Source: Campylobacterota bacterium
GTDB lineage: Bacteria; Campylobacterota; Campylobacteria; Campylobacterales; Hydrogenimonadaceae
Length of the DNA: 42,062 nt
Assembly (NCBI GenBank): GCA_013153475.1
Contig: JAADEJ010000084.1
Coordinates: forward strand, 1-42,062
Direction: 5' to 3'
Numbering within the stretch: position 1 is the first letter of the stretch; the number at the start of each line of letters is the position of its first letter. This document shows, one piece after another, positions 1 to 8,504 of this stretch. The notes below the pieces were generated by a model. It was not told where the DNA came from, searched no databases, and saw nothing but the letters and a program-made list of their open reading frames with translations. A program made the position numbers and the translations under genes.

Positions 1-1166
1 CGGGAGGCGTTGACAACCTCGATGGCCCCGCCGAAACTCTTTTCGATAATCATTCGGGACATAAAGAGTCCCAATCCCGTTCCCTTGGCGGCGTGTTTGG
101 TGGTGAAGTAGGGCTCAAACACCCGCTCCATCACCCCCTCCTCGATCCCGCCGGCCGTATCCTCCACCTCCACCACGGCCCACTCCCCCTCTTTACGCAC
201 ACGCACGCAAAGCTCACGCTCCCGACTCTCCCTGGCCCTGAACGCGTCCTTGGCGTTTTGCAAAAGGTTGATCAGCACCTGGCTTAGCTCGTTGTTGACC
301 CCCCGCACCTTCACATCCGGATCAATCTCCAGATGAAGGGTAATCCGGGCGTTCTCCAGGCTCTTTCGCATAATCTGCAACGCCTCTTCCACACTCTCGT
401 TGAGCGTAAAGAGGGTTTTGGGTTTGTCGGGTTTGAAGAAGTTGATAAAATCCTCGATAGTCTGGGACATATTCTGAATCATCCCCTTGGCCTCGCCGTA
501 AACCTGCTCCACCTGCCCGTGTTCCCCTCTTAGCGCCGCCTTTTTGAGGTTAAAGAGCGAAAGGGCCAGCTCGGTCAGGGGTTGGCGCCACTGGTGGGCG
601 ATGTTGGCCATCATCTGCCCCATCATCGCCATACGCGACTGCATAAAGAGCATCTTCTGCTTCTGCTCGTTTTTGGCCACCTCCTCGCGTACCCGCTCCT
701 CAAGGTGACGGTTAAGCTCATAGAGCTTTCTGGTCTGAAGCCGCACCCGCTCCTCCAGCGTGCGGTTGAGCTGTTCGAGCTCGCGCTCCTTGTTCTCCAG
801 CGCGATCTTTAGCTCCACCTCCTTGGTCACGTCGTAGCGGATGGCGATAAACTCCTCAATCTCCCCCTCCTTGTCCAGAATGGGGATGATGGTGGTATTG
901 ACATAGAAAGTTCTGCCGTCCTTGGCCAGATTCTTGACCGTCGATTTGAAGGTCTTTTTGGCCAGAATCGTCTCCCAGAGCTTTTTAAAGTTGGACTTGG
1001 GCACATCCGGGTGGCGGACGATGTTGTGGTTTTGGCCGATCAGCTCATCCCGGCTGTAGCCGGAGATTTTGCAAAACTCGTCGTTGACAAAGGTGATGAT
1101 GCCATTAATATCGGTCTTGGAGACAATGTTGGAGCTCTCAATCGCCTCTTTATACTGCTTGAACAC
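1..1166 (-). CDS. PAS-domain sensor histidine kinase (3' end cut by window edge)
   Basis: Not in the ORF track because the stop lies outside the window; I translated it from the minus strand. It starts at a GTG 14 bases after the nirDL stop, with AGAAGGGGG upstream. The N-terminal ~120 residues form a PAS domain of the Aer-like kind common in Campylobacterota (HNIVRHPDVPKSNFKKLW). A long charged coiled coil follows, then a HisKA-type H box (NIAHQWRQPLTEL, His is the expected phosphoacceptor), an N box (NNELSQVLINLLQNAKDAF), and the ATP-lid motifs DTAGGI and GTGLGLFMS. No membrane segment is seen in the visible part, so it is probably cytoplasmic and senses a diffusible or redox signal through PAS. 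It is likely cotranscribed with the siroheme decarboxylase upstream. No response regulator is visible in the window. Confidence 0.9.
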   Translation of the reverse strand, partial: MFKQYKEAIESSNIVSKTDINGIITFVNDEFCKISGYSRDELIGQNHNIVRHPDVPKSNFKKLWETILAKKTFKSTVKNLAKDGRTFYVNTTIIPILDKEGEIEEFIAIRYDVTKEVELKIALENKERELEQLNRTLEERVRLQTRKLYELNRHLEERVREEVAKNEQKQKMLFMQSRMAMMGQMMANIAHQWRQPLTELALSLFNLKKAALRGEHGQVEQVYGEAKGMIQNMSQTIEDFINFFKPDKPKTLFTLNESVEEALQIMRKSLENARITLHLEIDPDVKVRGVNNELSQVLINLLQNAKDAFRARESRERELCVRVRKEGEWAVVEVEDTAGGIEEGVMERVFEPYFTTKHAAKGTGLGLFMSRMIIEKSFGGAIEVVNAS

Positions 1167-1180
1167 CCCGTGCCCCCTTC

Positions 1181-2170
1181 TTAGGCGTGGTGCGCCTCCC
1201 ACTCCGCGAACTCGTCAGAGAAGTAGCGGATGCGCACCTTTTTGAACTCCCTGGTGGAGTAGAGATAGGCGTACTCTTTGACCCCGATCTCCTCAGCCAT
1301 CTCCGCCACGACGCTTTCAACCTCCTCTTTGCTCCTGCCGTGTACCATGGAAAAGAGCGGGTAAGGCCACTGCGGGTAGACAGGCCGCAGGTAGCAGTGG
1401 CTGACGGCGCTGTAGGCCGCCACCGTCTCGCCAATCGCCTCGGCCCGCTCCTCGGGTACCTTCCATACCACCATGGCGTTGGCCTTGAAACCGGCCTTTC
1501 GATGGTACAAAATGGCGGCAAAGCGCCGCATGATGCCCGCTTTTTGCATCCGTTCGGCCGCTTCGGCCAACGCCTGCACGCTCACCCCCAACCGCTCGGC
1601 CAGCGGGGTAAAGGGCTCGGCGACGGGAAGAATATCCTCCTGGAGCCCCTTGATCATCTCATAATGGATCGGCTCCAGCGTCATGGGCTCTTTTTTGGCC
1701 CGTTTGAGCCGCTCCTTTTTGGCCCGATCCCCCTTGACATCCAGTTGCACGGAGATTTTGAACATCTTTTTGGTCGGCAAGATCACATACTCTTTCGTCC
1801 CAGACATTTCCGCCAGTTTTTCTACCGTCTTTTCCAACCCCAGCCTGGAATCGGGCGCCACGGCCAGGGTAAACCAGAGGTTGAAGTCGTGGTCGCGCTC
1901 GTAGTTGTGGCTTACCCCCGGATGGGCGTTGATAATCTCGGCGGCCCGCTCGATGTCGTCCGTTTTAAACGCCACCAGCGAACTTTTGTACCCCAGCGAC
2001 TTGGTATCGAAAATCGCCGAGGTCTGGCGGATCACTTTTTCATCTTTGAGCCGCTTGTAGAGCGCAAGCAGTTCCTCTTCACTGCCGCCCAGCGTCTTAG
2101 CCAGCTCGGCGAAGGGGCGTTGGGCAACGGGAAAACGCTTTTGAATGAGGGTAAGAAACTCTTTTTCCAT
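1181..2170 (-). CDS. nirDL: Fused siroheme decarboxylase of the NirDL (AhbA/AhbB) type
   Basis: A tandem AsnC/Lrp-like protein in which two winged-helix plus RAM-like units are fused (roughly residues 1-160 and 175-329 from the chosen start). Both halves keep a VSH-x-Y-x-R signature (VSHNYER in the first, VSHCYLR in the second), the hallmark of siroheme decarboxylases rather than of amino-acid-responsive regulators. In the heme d1 pathway this family turns siroheme into 12,18-didecarboxysiroheme in the cytoplasm. The ORF track starts it at 2251, but a TATAAT at 2202-2207 on the minus strand overlaps that longer N-terminus. I prefer the ATG at 2170 (MEKEFLTLIQ, 329 residues), preceded by CGGGACGG; ATG 2185 is possible. 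It lies about 10 kb from the other nir genes but shares their promoter type. Confidence 0.88.
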   Translation of the reverse strand: MEKEFLTLIQKRFPVAQRPFAELAKTLGGSEEELLALYKRLKDEKVIRQTSAIFDTKSLGYKSSLVAFKTDDIERAAEIINAHPGVSHNYERDHDFNLWFTLAVAPDSRLGLEKTVEKLAEMSGTKEYVILPTKKMFKISVQLDVKGDRAKKERLKRAKKEPMTLEPIHYEMIKGLQEDILPVAEPFTPLAERLGVSVQALAEAAERMQKAGIMRRFAAILYHRKAGFKANAMVVWKVPEERAEAIGETVAAYSAVSHCYLRPVYPQWPYPLFSMVHGRSKEEVESVVAEMAEEIGVKEYAYLYSTREFKKVRIRYFSDEFAEWEAHHA

Positions 2171-2201
2171 ATCCGTCCCGGTCATATAAATTGTCGTCAC
2201 C

Positions 2202-2244
2202 ATTATAGGCTGTTTGCCTTTACCCTTTCCTTGATACCCGTCAG
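2202..2244 (-). promoter_or_regulatory. Probable nirDL promoter with degenerate FNR-type box
   Basis: On the minus strand a perfect TATAAT occupies 2207-2202. Upstream, CTGAC-GGGT-ATCAA at 2244-2231 is an FNR/DNR-type box with one perfect half site and two mismatches in the other. Its centre (2237.5) is 30.5 bases from the first base of the -10 hexamer, within one base of the class II spacing seen at the better boxes in this window. No -35 hexamer is visible, which fits an activator-dependent promoter. Confidence 0.5.
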
Positions 2245-2261
2245 CAAACACCCCGCCGTTT

Positions 2262-2270
2262 TGCTACAAT
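2262..2270 (+). promoter_or_regulatory. Probable addA promoter, extended -10
   Basis: TGCTACAAT forms an extended -10 (TACAAT at 2265-2270). It lies 21 bases before the addA ATG and would give a leader of about 15 bases carrying the AGGGGGATC ribosome site. No -35 is recognised. Confidence 0.45.
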
Positions 2271-2291
2271 CATGGAAAAAAAAGGGGGATC

Positions 2292-4979
2292 ATGGAGCGC
2301 CTGCTCTCTCTCAAAGCCAGCGCCGGGAGCGGCAAAACCTTCTCGTTGGCGGTCCGCTACCTGGCGCTTTTGTACAAAGGAGCCCGTCCCGCCGAGATTT
2401 TGACCGTCACCTTCACCAACAAATCGGCCAACGAGATGCGTGAACGTATTGTGCACTACCTGCGCCGTCTTGAGCATGAACCCGACTTTCTTAAAGCCCT
2501 TGCCCAAACAAGCGGGCTTTCGACCGACACACTCCTGCAAAAACGGGGCGACCTTCTTAAAAGAGTGCTCAAAAGCGACCTCTACATCATGACCATCGAC
2601 GCCTTTTTGCAAAAGATCGCCCGGCGCTTCGGCCACTACGCCGGGGTTGATCCCGACTTTGAGGTAGGCCCCGACGACACGCAGGAGGTCTGGGAGCGCT
2701 TTTTGGCCCGACTGGATCCCAAACGCTTTGAGGAGCTGGTGGCTTTTGGCAGACTCTACGCCGACCCGGCCTTAGCTTTTGAACTGCTTTACGAAAAAGA
2801 CAAAGAGCTCCCCCCGCCGTCCCCCTACCCCGACGGCCCCTACCCCCTGGCCCGCTACCGCAAACTCCAGGCGCAGATTCTCCCGCTTTTACAAACGTGC
2901 AGTGCCAAAGCCAAGGAGCTTGTCCAAAAAGAGCCCGAAGCCTTCCTGGCCTCCAAGGTCATCGAAAACGCCCTTGAAAAAGGGACGCTCTTTTATCCCC
3001 GCTCTCTTTTTAACAAATGCAAAAGCGACACGTTGGAGAGGCTCTTTTTTGAGCTTATAGAGGCCGCCGGGGCCCACCTGCGACGCAAAGAGCGCTATAT
3101 CCGCGCCTCCGTGCGTGACTTTTACGAAACCTACCGAGACGTCAAAGCGCGACTGCACCAAACCCGCAACCGTCTCGATTTCAAAGATATAGAACATCTG
3201 GTCTATCGCCTTTTACAGGAAGAGGGAGGCATTGAGCGGGAGTTTCTCTATTTTCGCCTCGATACCCGCATCCGCCACATTCTCATTGACGAGTTTCAGG
3301 ACACCTCCATCACCCAGTGGCGCATCTTTGAGCCGCTTGTCGAAGAGATCGCCTCCCGCCGGGACGACTTTCGCTCCTTTTTCTACGTGGGCGACACCAA
3401 ACAGGCCATCTACCGCTTTCGGGGCGGTCACAGCCGGCTCTTTGACGAAGTCTACCAATCCCTCAAACCCTTTGGCATGGCGCAAAACAGCCTGCGTGTC
3501 AACTACCGTTCGCTTCCTGAAATCGTCCATTTTGTCAACAGGCTTTTCGATCTTGACGAAAAACCCAACGCCGACACCGGCGGCTACGTGGAGGTTTGCC
3601 TCAACCCCTTTCTCAAACACGCCGGGAGCGTCCCCCGGCACGACTGGCAAGAAAACCTGCTTGGATCCTTGCGCACGCTCCTTGACGCCGGGGCCGACCC
3701 AAGCGACATCGCCATCCTGACCTTCCGCAACCAGACCATCCTGGAGCTGGCCGACTTTGTTCACCAAAACCTTGGGCTTACGGCGGTCACCACCACCCGC
3801 CGTCAGGTGATCCGCCAACCCAAGGCGCGGGCGGTGATCCACCTGCTCAAATACCTCTATCACGGCGAAAAGGCGGCCCTTTTTAAAGCCGATTTTCTCA
3901 CCTTTGTCGGCCAACCGCTCGATAGCGCCGTCGACCTTTCGCCCCACGGCCGTCCGGCACGGCTGATCAAAGAGGTGCTCACGCGCTACCGGCTCTGGGA
4001 CGAGGCGACGTTGCGCCTGCTGGAACACGCCATGACATACGACGACCTGGCCGATTTTGTCCACGAAATTGAAAACTACGAAGAGGAACTGCCGCCCAAA
4101 AGCGTTGAGGGGCTCAACATCATGACCGTCCACAAGGCCAAGGGGCTGGAGTTTGACCATGTGATCGTGCTGGACGCCCCCCTGGATGACACCCCCGACA
4201 ACCTCATCTTCGACTACGAAGGGCTGACGCTCAAAGAGATTCGCGTCAAGCTCCCCCGCCTGGAGCTGGCGGATCCGACGTTTAAAACCACCTTGCAAAA
4301 AGAGCGGGCGCTGATCTACCAGGATGCCCGCAACCGCGAGTATGTGGCCTACACCCGCGCCAAACGCTCCCTGTTTGTGCTCAAAAACGAGAAAAAAAGC
4401 GCCTTCGTGGCCCTGGAGGCAAAGGGTATCGGCCCCATGAGGCGCGGCACGCTCTCCCCCAACCGCCGCCCCCGTCCCAAGCCGGCCCCCAAGCCCCCGC
4501 AAACCCGGCTCCGCTCTTTTGGCAAACAAAACTACCGCAAAGAGAGCGCCTACTCGCCCAACGACTACGAGGCGATCTACCTGGGACTTGCCGCCCACGC
4601 CCTTTTTGAAACGGGAGGCAACGATTATGCCCTCAACCGCTACGGCGCCTACTGCGACTACGAAAAGGCAAGGGCGCTTTATGAAAGGGCCAACGACCAC
4701 CCGCCGTACCGGGCGCTTTTGAAAGGGCAGGTTTTTCGCGAAGTCCCCTTTGTCTTTACCGACGCCCGGGGCGAAAAGCGCCACGGGGTGATCGACCTGC
4801 TGATCGAGAGAGAAAACGAGGTGATCATTATTGATTACAAGTCGGCCAAACCCGAGGATGAGCGCCCCTACATCGAGCAGGTGCGCTTTTACCAAACGGC
4901 CATGAAAGCCATTAAAGGCAAACCGGCCCGGGGGTATCTTTTCTATCTGGATACCCTGACGCTCAAGGAGGTAGAATGA
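2292..4979 (+). CDS. addA: AddA/RecB-like helicase-nuclease
   Basis: An 895-residue UvrD/RecB superfamily 1 helicase with a C-terminal PD-(D/E)XK nuclease, the A subunit of AddAB, which processes double-strand DNA breaks for recombination. Visible motifs in order: Walker A SAGSGKTFSLAVRY near residue 10; motif Ia TVTFTNKSANEMRERI; Walker B/DEXX ILIDEFQDTS near 335; motif III VGDTKQAIYRFRGGHS; MTVHKAKGLEFDHVIVLD; motif VI region YVAYTRAKRSLFVL; nuclease core GVIDLLI...IIIDYKSA near 850. It is shorter than the Bacillus AddA, as is usual in Campylobacterota. Its TGA overlaps the addB ATG (ATGA), so the two are translationally coupled. The start at 2292 is set by AGGGGGATC eight bases upstream. 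Confidence 0.95.
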   Translation: MERLLSLKASAGSGKTFSLAVRYLALLYKGARPAEILTVTFTNKSANEMRERIVHYLRRLEHEPDFLKALAQTSGLSTDTLLQKRGDLLKRVLKSDLYIMTIDAFLQKIARRFGHYAGVDPDFEVGPDDTQEVWERFLARLDPKRFEELVAFGRLYADPALAFELLYEKDKELPPPSPYPDGPYPLARYRKLQAQILPLLQTCSAKAKELVQKEPEAFLASKVIENALEKGTLFYPRSLFNKCKSDTLERLFFELIEAAGAHLRRKERYIRASVRDFYETYRDVKARLHQTRNRLDFKDIEHLVYRLLQEEGGIEREFLYFRLDTRIRHILIDEFQDTSITQWRIFEPLVEEIASRRDDFRSFFYVGDTKQAIYRFRGGHSRLFDEVYQSLKPFGMAQNSLRVNYRSLPEIVHFVNRLFDLDEKPNADTGGYVEVCLNPFLKHAGSVPRHDWQENLLGSLRTLLDAGADPSDIAILTFRNQTILELADFVHQNLGLTAVTTTRRQVIRQPKARAVIHLLKYLYHGEKAALFKADFLTFVGQPLDSAVDLSPHGRPARLIKEVLTRYRLWDEATLRLLEHAMTYDDLADFVHEIENYEEELPPKSVEGLNIMTVHKAKGLEFDHVIVLDAPLDDTPDNLIFDYEGLTLKEIRVKLPRLELADPTFKTTLQKERALIYQDARNREYVAYTRAKRSLFVLKNEKKSAFVALEAKGIGPMRRGTLSPNRRPRPKPAPKPPQTRLRSFGKQNYRKESAYSPNDYEAIYLGLAAHALFETGGNDYALNRYGAYCDYEKARALYERANDHPPYRALLKGQVFREVPFVFTDARGEKRHGVIDLLIERENEVIIIDYKSAKPEDERPYIEQVRFYQTAMKAIKGKPARGYLFYLDTLTLKEVE

Positions 4980-7147
4980 AGCTGATCGTCCTAAGCACCG
5001 GCCGCCGGATCAGGGAGGTCTCCCAACACCTCCCCCAGGGCATGAGCGACACCTACATGAGCATCGGCGAGTTTTTCACCAAAGCCGTCGTGGTACCGGG
5101 CAAACGGCGCATCGACCACGACCTGCGCAAAAGCTACCTCTACCGGGCCATGGAGACAACGGACTTTACGGTACTGGGGCTTAGCCGTGACTTCCTGCGC
5201 TTTTTCAAAAACGCCGACACGCTCTTTAAACTCTGGGGGGAACTGGCCAAGGAGGCGGTGGCTATTGAAAACGTCAGCCTGGCCGACACCTACGCCGAAT
5301 ACGGGGAGCACCTGCAAATCCTGCAAGCCCTTCGGCAACGCTACCGAACCCTTTTGGAGGCGGACGGCTTTTATGATGAGCCGGCGGATGAGGCGTGGGA
5401 GATCAACACCCCCTTTCTTGAGGCTTTCGAGGCGATAGAGCTGGAGGTTTCGGGCTACCTGAGCCGTTTTGAGCGGGCCGTCTTGTCGCGTATGCCCCAA
5501 AACGTGATCCTGCGCTTTGCCGTCACCCCCTTCAACCAACCGTTGATCGCCAAGATGTTTGAGAAGGCACCGGCGCCCGGGTGCTACACCTATGACTTCA
5601 AGGCCCAAAGCGTGCTACGGCACACTCCCCTGCCCCCCGTCGCCCACGTGGAAACGGCCCACTTTGAACAGCGAATCTGGCAGGTGCACTACGCCCTGGC
5701 CTCGCTTATGGACTTTGAGCAAAAGGGCCTGAGCCCTGAGCGCATGGCGATTATTCTGCCCGACGAGAGCATGGCCGAGTACCTGCGCCTTTTTGATGAA
5801 ACGGGCAACCTCAACTTCGCCATGGGCGAACCCTTTACCCAAAGCCCCCTCTATCTCACCCTCAAGGCCCTGCACGCCTACCTGAGCGACAACGACCCGT
5901 CGGCCTACCAGAAGATCGCCGACAAACTGGCAGATTTCCAGACGCGCGATCTGCTCACCTTTATAAAAGAGGAGGCCACCGAGAGGGAGCTGGCGCTGAT
6001 TGATGAGCAACTGCATAAAATCGAACGGCTCCGCCCCTACCTGCCGAATGAACGCGACCGCCTGCTTCACTTCGTGCTACAGCGGCTGGCGCCTCTTCGC
6101 TTTGACGACACCGACGGCGGGCGCGTGACGGTCATGGGCGTGCTGGAGAGCCGGGAGGCGACCTTTGACGGGGTGGTGATACTCGATTTTAACGAAGGGA
6201 CGGTGCCCAACGTGGATGAGGCCGACTTCTTTTTAAGCAGTGCCGTGCGCCAAAAGGCGGGCCTGCCGACCAGAAAAGAGAAAGAGGCGCTCCAAAAGCA
6301 CTACTACGCCCAGATTCTGCGCCGCGCCAAAGAGGTACGCATCGCCTACGTGCAAAACGAGGAGCAGGGCCCCAGCCGCTTTTTGTATGAGCTGGGACTC
6401 AACGAGGGCGAGGCGGTACAGGCGCGCTACGAAAAGCTCCTTTTCTCTTTTGCCCCCGATCCCGACCCCTACGATTACGAAAACCGCCCCATCCCACGGC
6501 CCGACACCCTCTACCCCAACACCCTGGCCACCCTGCTGGAGTGCTCTTTGCGCTACTATTTTCGCTATGTCTTAAAACTCAAAAACGAGATAGAAGAAGA
6601 CAATTACAACTTCGGCACCCATTTTCACGAGGCCATTGAGAGCGTGCTGGCCCCCCGCCCCCGTTTTGAAGACCCCGACGCCTACTACCGGGCAGTGATG
6701 GAGGCGCTTTTAAAAGAGAACGACCCCGCGCGCCGCTACCTGATTCTAAGCCGTTGGGCCGACAAGATCGCGTGGTTTTGCAAAAAAGACTTTCCCCGCC
6801 TCCAAAACCCCTATAAAGTGGAGCGGTTTGAGCAAAGCCGCCAACTGGCGGGCTTTACCCTGCTGGCACGCTACGACCGGATGGACGATGAGGCGGTGAT
6901 TGATTACAAAACCGGCCAACCCAAAACGGCCGACGAGATTCAGGCGCTCTTTTACCAGGTGATCTTTCAAAAAACACCGCTCTTTTACTACTTAAAAACC
7001 GGCAAGATCGAGGACAAAAGCGTTACAGCGCCCGACAAACGGCTGACGGAGATATTGCAAGGGCTTGATTTCACCGCCCGCCGAACCGACAACCCCCAGG
7101 CGTGCCGCTTTTGCGACTACCGGTTTATGTGCCGGGCGGAAAGCTGA
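4976..7147 (+). CDS. addB: AddB-like nuclease/helicase-related subunit
   Basis: 723 residues. The partner of AddA, with an inactive helicase-like N-terminal half and a C-terminal nuclease domain. The nuclease core shows as HFHEAIE near residue 545 and ARYDRMDDEAVIDYKTGQP near 635. The four cysteines expected for the AddB [4Fe-4S] staple are present: one in LLECSLRYYF and three in CRFCDYRFMC at the extreme C-terminus. An intact Walker A is not evident at the N-terminus, as in other epsilonproteobacterial AddB proteins. It overlaps addA by four bases and ends 23 bases from the convergent hepT stop, with no clear terminator between them. Confidence 0.92.
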   Translation: MKLIVLSTGRRIREVSQHLPQGMSDTYMSIGEFFTKAVVVPGKRRIDHDLRKSYLYRAMETTDFTVLGLSRDFLRFFKNADTLFKLWGELAKEAVAIENVSLADTYAEYGEHLQILQALRQRYRTLLEADGFYDEPADEAWEINTPFLEAFEAIELEVSGYLSRFERAVLSRMPQNVILRFAVTPFNQPLIAKMFEKAPAPGCYTYDFKAQSVLRHTPLPPVAHVETAHFEQRIWQVHYALASLMDFEQKGLSPERMAIILPDESMAEYLRLFDETGNLNFAMGEPFTQSPLYLTLKALHAYLSDNDPSAYQKIADKLADFQTRDLLTFIKEEATERELALIDEQLHKIERLRPYLPNERDRLLHFVLQRLAPLRFDDTDGGRVTVMGVLESREATFDGVVILDFNEGTVPNVDEADFFLSSAVRQKAGLPTRKEKEALQKHYYAQILRRAKEVRIAYVQNEEQGPSRFLYELGLNEGEAVQARYEKLLFSFAPDPDPYDYENRPIPRPDTLYPNTLATLLECSLRYYFRYVLKLKNEIEEDNYNFGTHFHEAIESVLAPRPRFEDPDAYYRAVMEALLKENDPARRYLILSRWADKIAWFCKKDFPRLQNPYKVERFEQSRQLAGFTLLARYDRMDDEAVIDYKTGQPKTADEIQALFYQVIFQKTPLFYYLKTGKIEDKSVTAPDKRLTEILQGLDFTARRTDNPQACRFCDYRFMCRAES

Positions 7148-7170
7148 CGCCGGGTAGAAAACGCCGACAC

Positions 7171-7527
7171 CTACTGCGCGTCGGCCGCATCGTCCAAAAC
7201 GGTTTTAACCACCTTTTTGATACGGGGTAGATACTCCCGTATCACCCCCTCAATCAGCGCGATATTGACCCCTTCGTAATCGTGGGCAATAAAATTCCTC
7301 ACGGCAAAAGCGCCGCGAATATCCTCTTTTTCAAACCGCGCAAGAATCTCAAACGCCATGGCGTTTTGCAGGCGGCCAAACTGTTCGGCGATAGCGACAA
7401 GATGCATCAATAGAGCCGGTCGGGCAAGTTTTTCATCTTCCAACGCCAACGTGACACCGCCGTACTGGTTGACAATCTCCTCAATCAGCGCGATCTTTTT
7501 CCCGATAAGCTCTAACGCCTCATACAT
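7171..7527 (-). CDS. hepT: HepT-like HEPN ribonuclease toxin
   Basis: 118 residues, all-helical, of the HepT/DUF86 HEPN family. The catalytic R-x4-H motif with the following Tyr is intact (RNFIAHDY near residue 79), as expected of an RNase toxin of type VII toxin-antitoxin systems. It overlaps the mntA gene upstream by eight bases, so the antitoxin is made first and translation is coupled. By analogy with studied pairs, MntA would silence it by adding AMP to the tyrosine of the motif. The toxin activity is inferred from the family, not shown here. Confidence 0.85.
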   Translation of the reverse strand: MYEALELIGKKIALIEEIVNQYGGVTLALEDEKLARPALLMHLVAIAEQFGRLQNAMAFEILARFEKEDIRGAFAVRNFIAHDYEGVNIALIEGVIREYLPRIKKVVKTVLDDAADAQ

Positions 7528-7831
7528 AAACCGCTCCCCTTAAAACCCGGCGATCCTTCAGTCCCGTCTCATCACACAAATCCACCGGTCGGCCAAATCG
7601 GCGCGCAAGCCGTTGCCGCAAATCCTCTAAATACAAAAACCCGCGTATCCCCCCGAAACGGCGCACAAACTCTGGTGTGGTTTGGATGACAATATCAATA
7701 TCGCTCCATCCGTCGGCCTCGCCCTTTGCCATACTGCCAAACAGCCCGATACGCGCGATACCGTCCTTTTCAAGCTCATCTTTGATCGCCCGCAGGTACG
7801 CCAAAAGCGCCTCTTTATTCACCGTTTCCAT
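7520..7831 (-). CDS. mntA: MntA-like minimal nucleotidyltransferase antitoxin
   Basis: 103 residues. The nucleotidyltransferase signature is complete: LFGSMAKGEADGWSDIDIVI (GS...DxD) near residues 30-50, followed by a conserved VDLCDE stretch near 85. This matches the small antitoxins that AMPylate HepT. The pair sits between addAB and the siroheme branch with no sign of a mobile element. A TATAAT lies only six bases upstream of the ATG, so the transcript may begin at or very near the start codon and no ribosome site is visible. Confidence 0.85.
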   Translation of the reverse strand: METVNKEALLAYLRAIKDELEKDGIARIGLFGSMAKGEADGWSDIDIVIQTTPEFVRRFGGIRGFLYLEDLRQRLARRFGRPVDLCDETGLKDRRVLRGAVYV

Positions 7832-7837
7832 GGTTTC

Positions 7838-7843
7838 ATTATA
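7838..7843 (-). promoter_or_regulatory. Probable mntA-hepT promoter (-10 TATAAT)
   Basis: On the minus strand TGATATAATG contains a perfect TATAAT with a TG extension. Typical spacing puts the transcription start at about 7831, the A of the mntA ATG. The FNR-type box at 7860-7873 is too close for class II activation in this direction. Confidence 0.5.
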
Positions 7844-7859
7844 TCACAGCGACCCGGTT

Positions 7860-7901
7860 TTGATATCCATCAAGCACCTTTCAAGCGCCTTGTGATAAGA
7901 T
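7860..7901 (+). promoter_or_regulatory. FNR-type box and -10 for the siroheme branch gene
   Basis: TTGAT-ATCC-ATCAA at 7860-7873 is a perfect palindromic FNR/DNR-type site. Its centre (7866.5) is exactly 29.5 bases from the first base of TAAGAT (7896-7901), which sits inside TGTGATAAGAT. That places the box at about -41.5 from the predicted start at ~7908, the class II activator position. It drives the plus-strand precorrin-2 dehydrogenase, linking siroheme/heme d1 supply to denitrification control. Confidence 0.65.
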
Positions 7902-7928
7902 CGGTTTTAGTCCAAAAGAGGAGTCGGC

Positions 7929-8504
7929 TTGGCCTATTTTCCGGCGTTTTTGAAACTTGACAACCGTAAGGTACTGTTGGTTGGGGGCGGGTATATCGCG
8001 GGAGAGAAGCTCGAAAAACTGCTCGATTTCACCTCCGACATCACCGTCGTGGCCCCCCAGATCTGCAACGACGTACAAAAGATGATCAACGCCCGTCAGC
8101 TCACTTTTCACCACCGTCCCTATGAGCCTTCAGACCTGGAGGGGGTCTTCATGGTCATCGTGGCGGTCGATGACCTGCGACTGCAAAAAGAGATCTACGA
8201 AAGCTGTCAGAGCCGTCACATTCTTTGCAACAGCGTCGATTCGGTCGATTATTGCGACTTTATCTTCCCCTCCTACACCCGCAAAGGGGACCTGACCGTC
8301 GCTTTTTCCACCTCCGGGGTTTCTCCCTCGGTGGCCAAGTACCTGCGCCGGGCCATGGAGCGCGCCATTCCCGACTCTATCGCCGACTTTTTGGAGGAGA
8401 TGAAGGCGCTTAGAGCCTCTTTGCCCAAAGGCAAGGAGCGAATGCGTCTGCTTGATAGCAAAGCCAAAGCCTACATTGAAAAACTTTTCGGCAAGGAACT
8501 ATGA
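7929..8504 (+). CDS. Precorrin-2 dehydrogenase / sirohydrochlorin ferrochelatase
   Basis: 191 residues, the length of a stand-alone Met8p/CysG N-terminal module. It has an N-terminal Rossmann fold (VLLVGGGYIAGEKLEKLL), the central ICNSVDSVDYCDFIFPSY-like segment and the STSGVSPSVAKYLRR motif of the family. It oxidises precorrin-2 with NAD and inserts iron, yielding siroheme, the precursor decarboxylated by NirDL. Together with nirE at 12.2-12.9 kb this completes uroporphyrinogen III to siroheme. The start is a TTG with AAGAGGAG six bases upstream. The promoter carries a perfect FNR-type box. Its stop overlaps the next gene (CTATGATG). Confidence 0.93.
   Translation: MAYFPAFLKLDNRKVLLVGGGYIAGEKLEKLLDFTSDITVVAPQICNDVQKMINARQLTFHHRPYEPSDLEGVFMVIVAVDDLRLQKEIYESCQSRHILCNSVDSVDYCDFIFPSYTRKGDLTVAFSTSGVSPSVAKYLRRAMERAIPDSIADFLEEMKALRASLPKGKERMRLLDSKAKAYIEKLFGKEL

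Noticed and set aside
1187-2443. 418-residue plus-strand ORF
   Set aside because: Antisense to nirDL, and it runs into the start of addA in another frame; no motifs.
3213-4895. 560-residue minus-strand ORF
   Set aside because: Shadow of addA, whose helicase and nuclease motifs occupy the other strand throughout.
7171-7831. The MntA/HepT pair as a mobile genomic island
   Set aside because: No integrase, tRNA, direct repeats or compositional break is visible around it.
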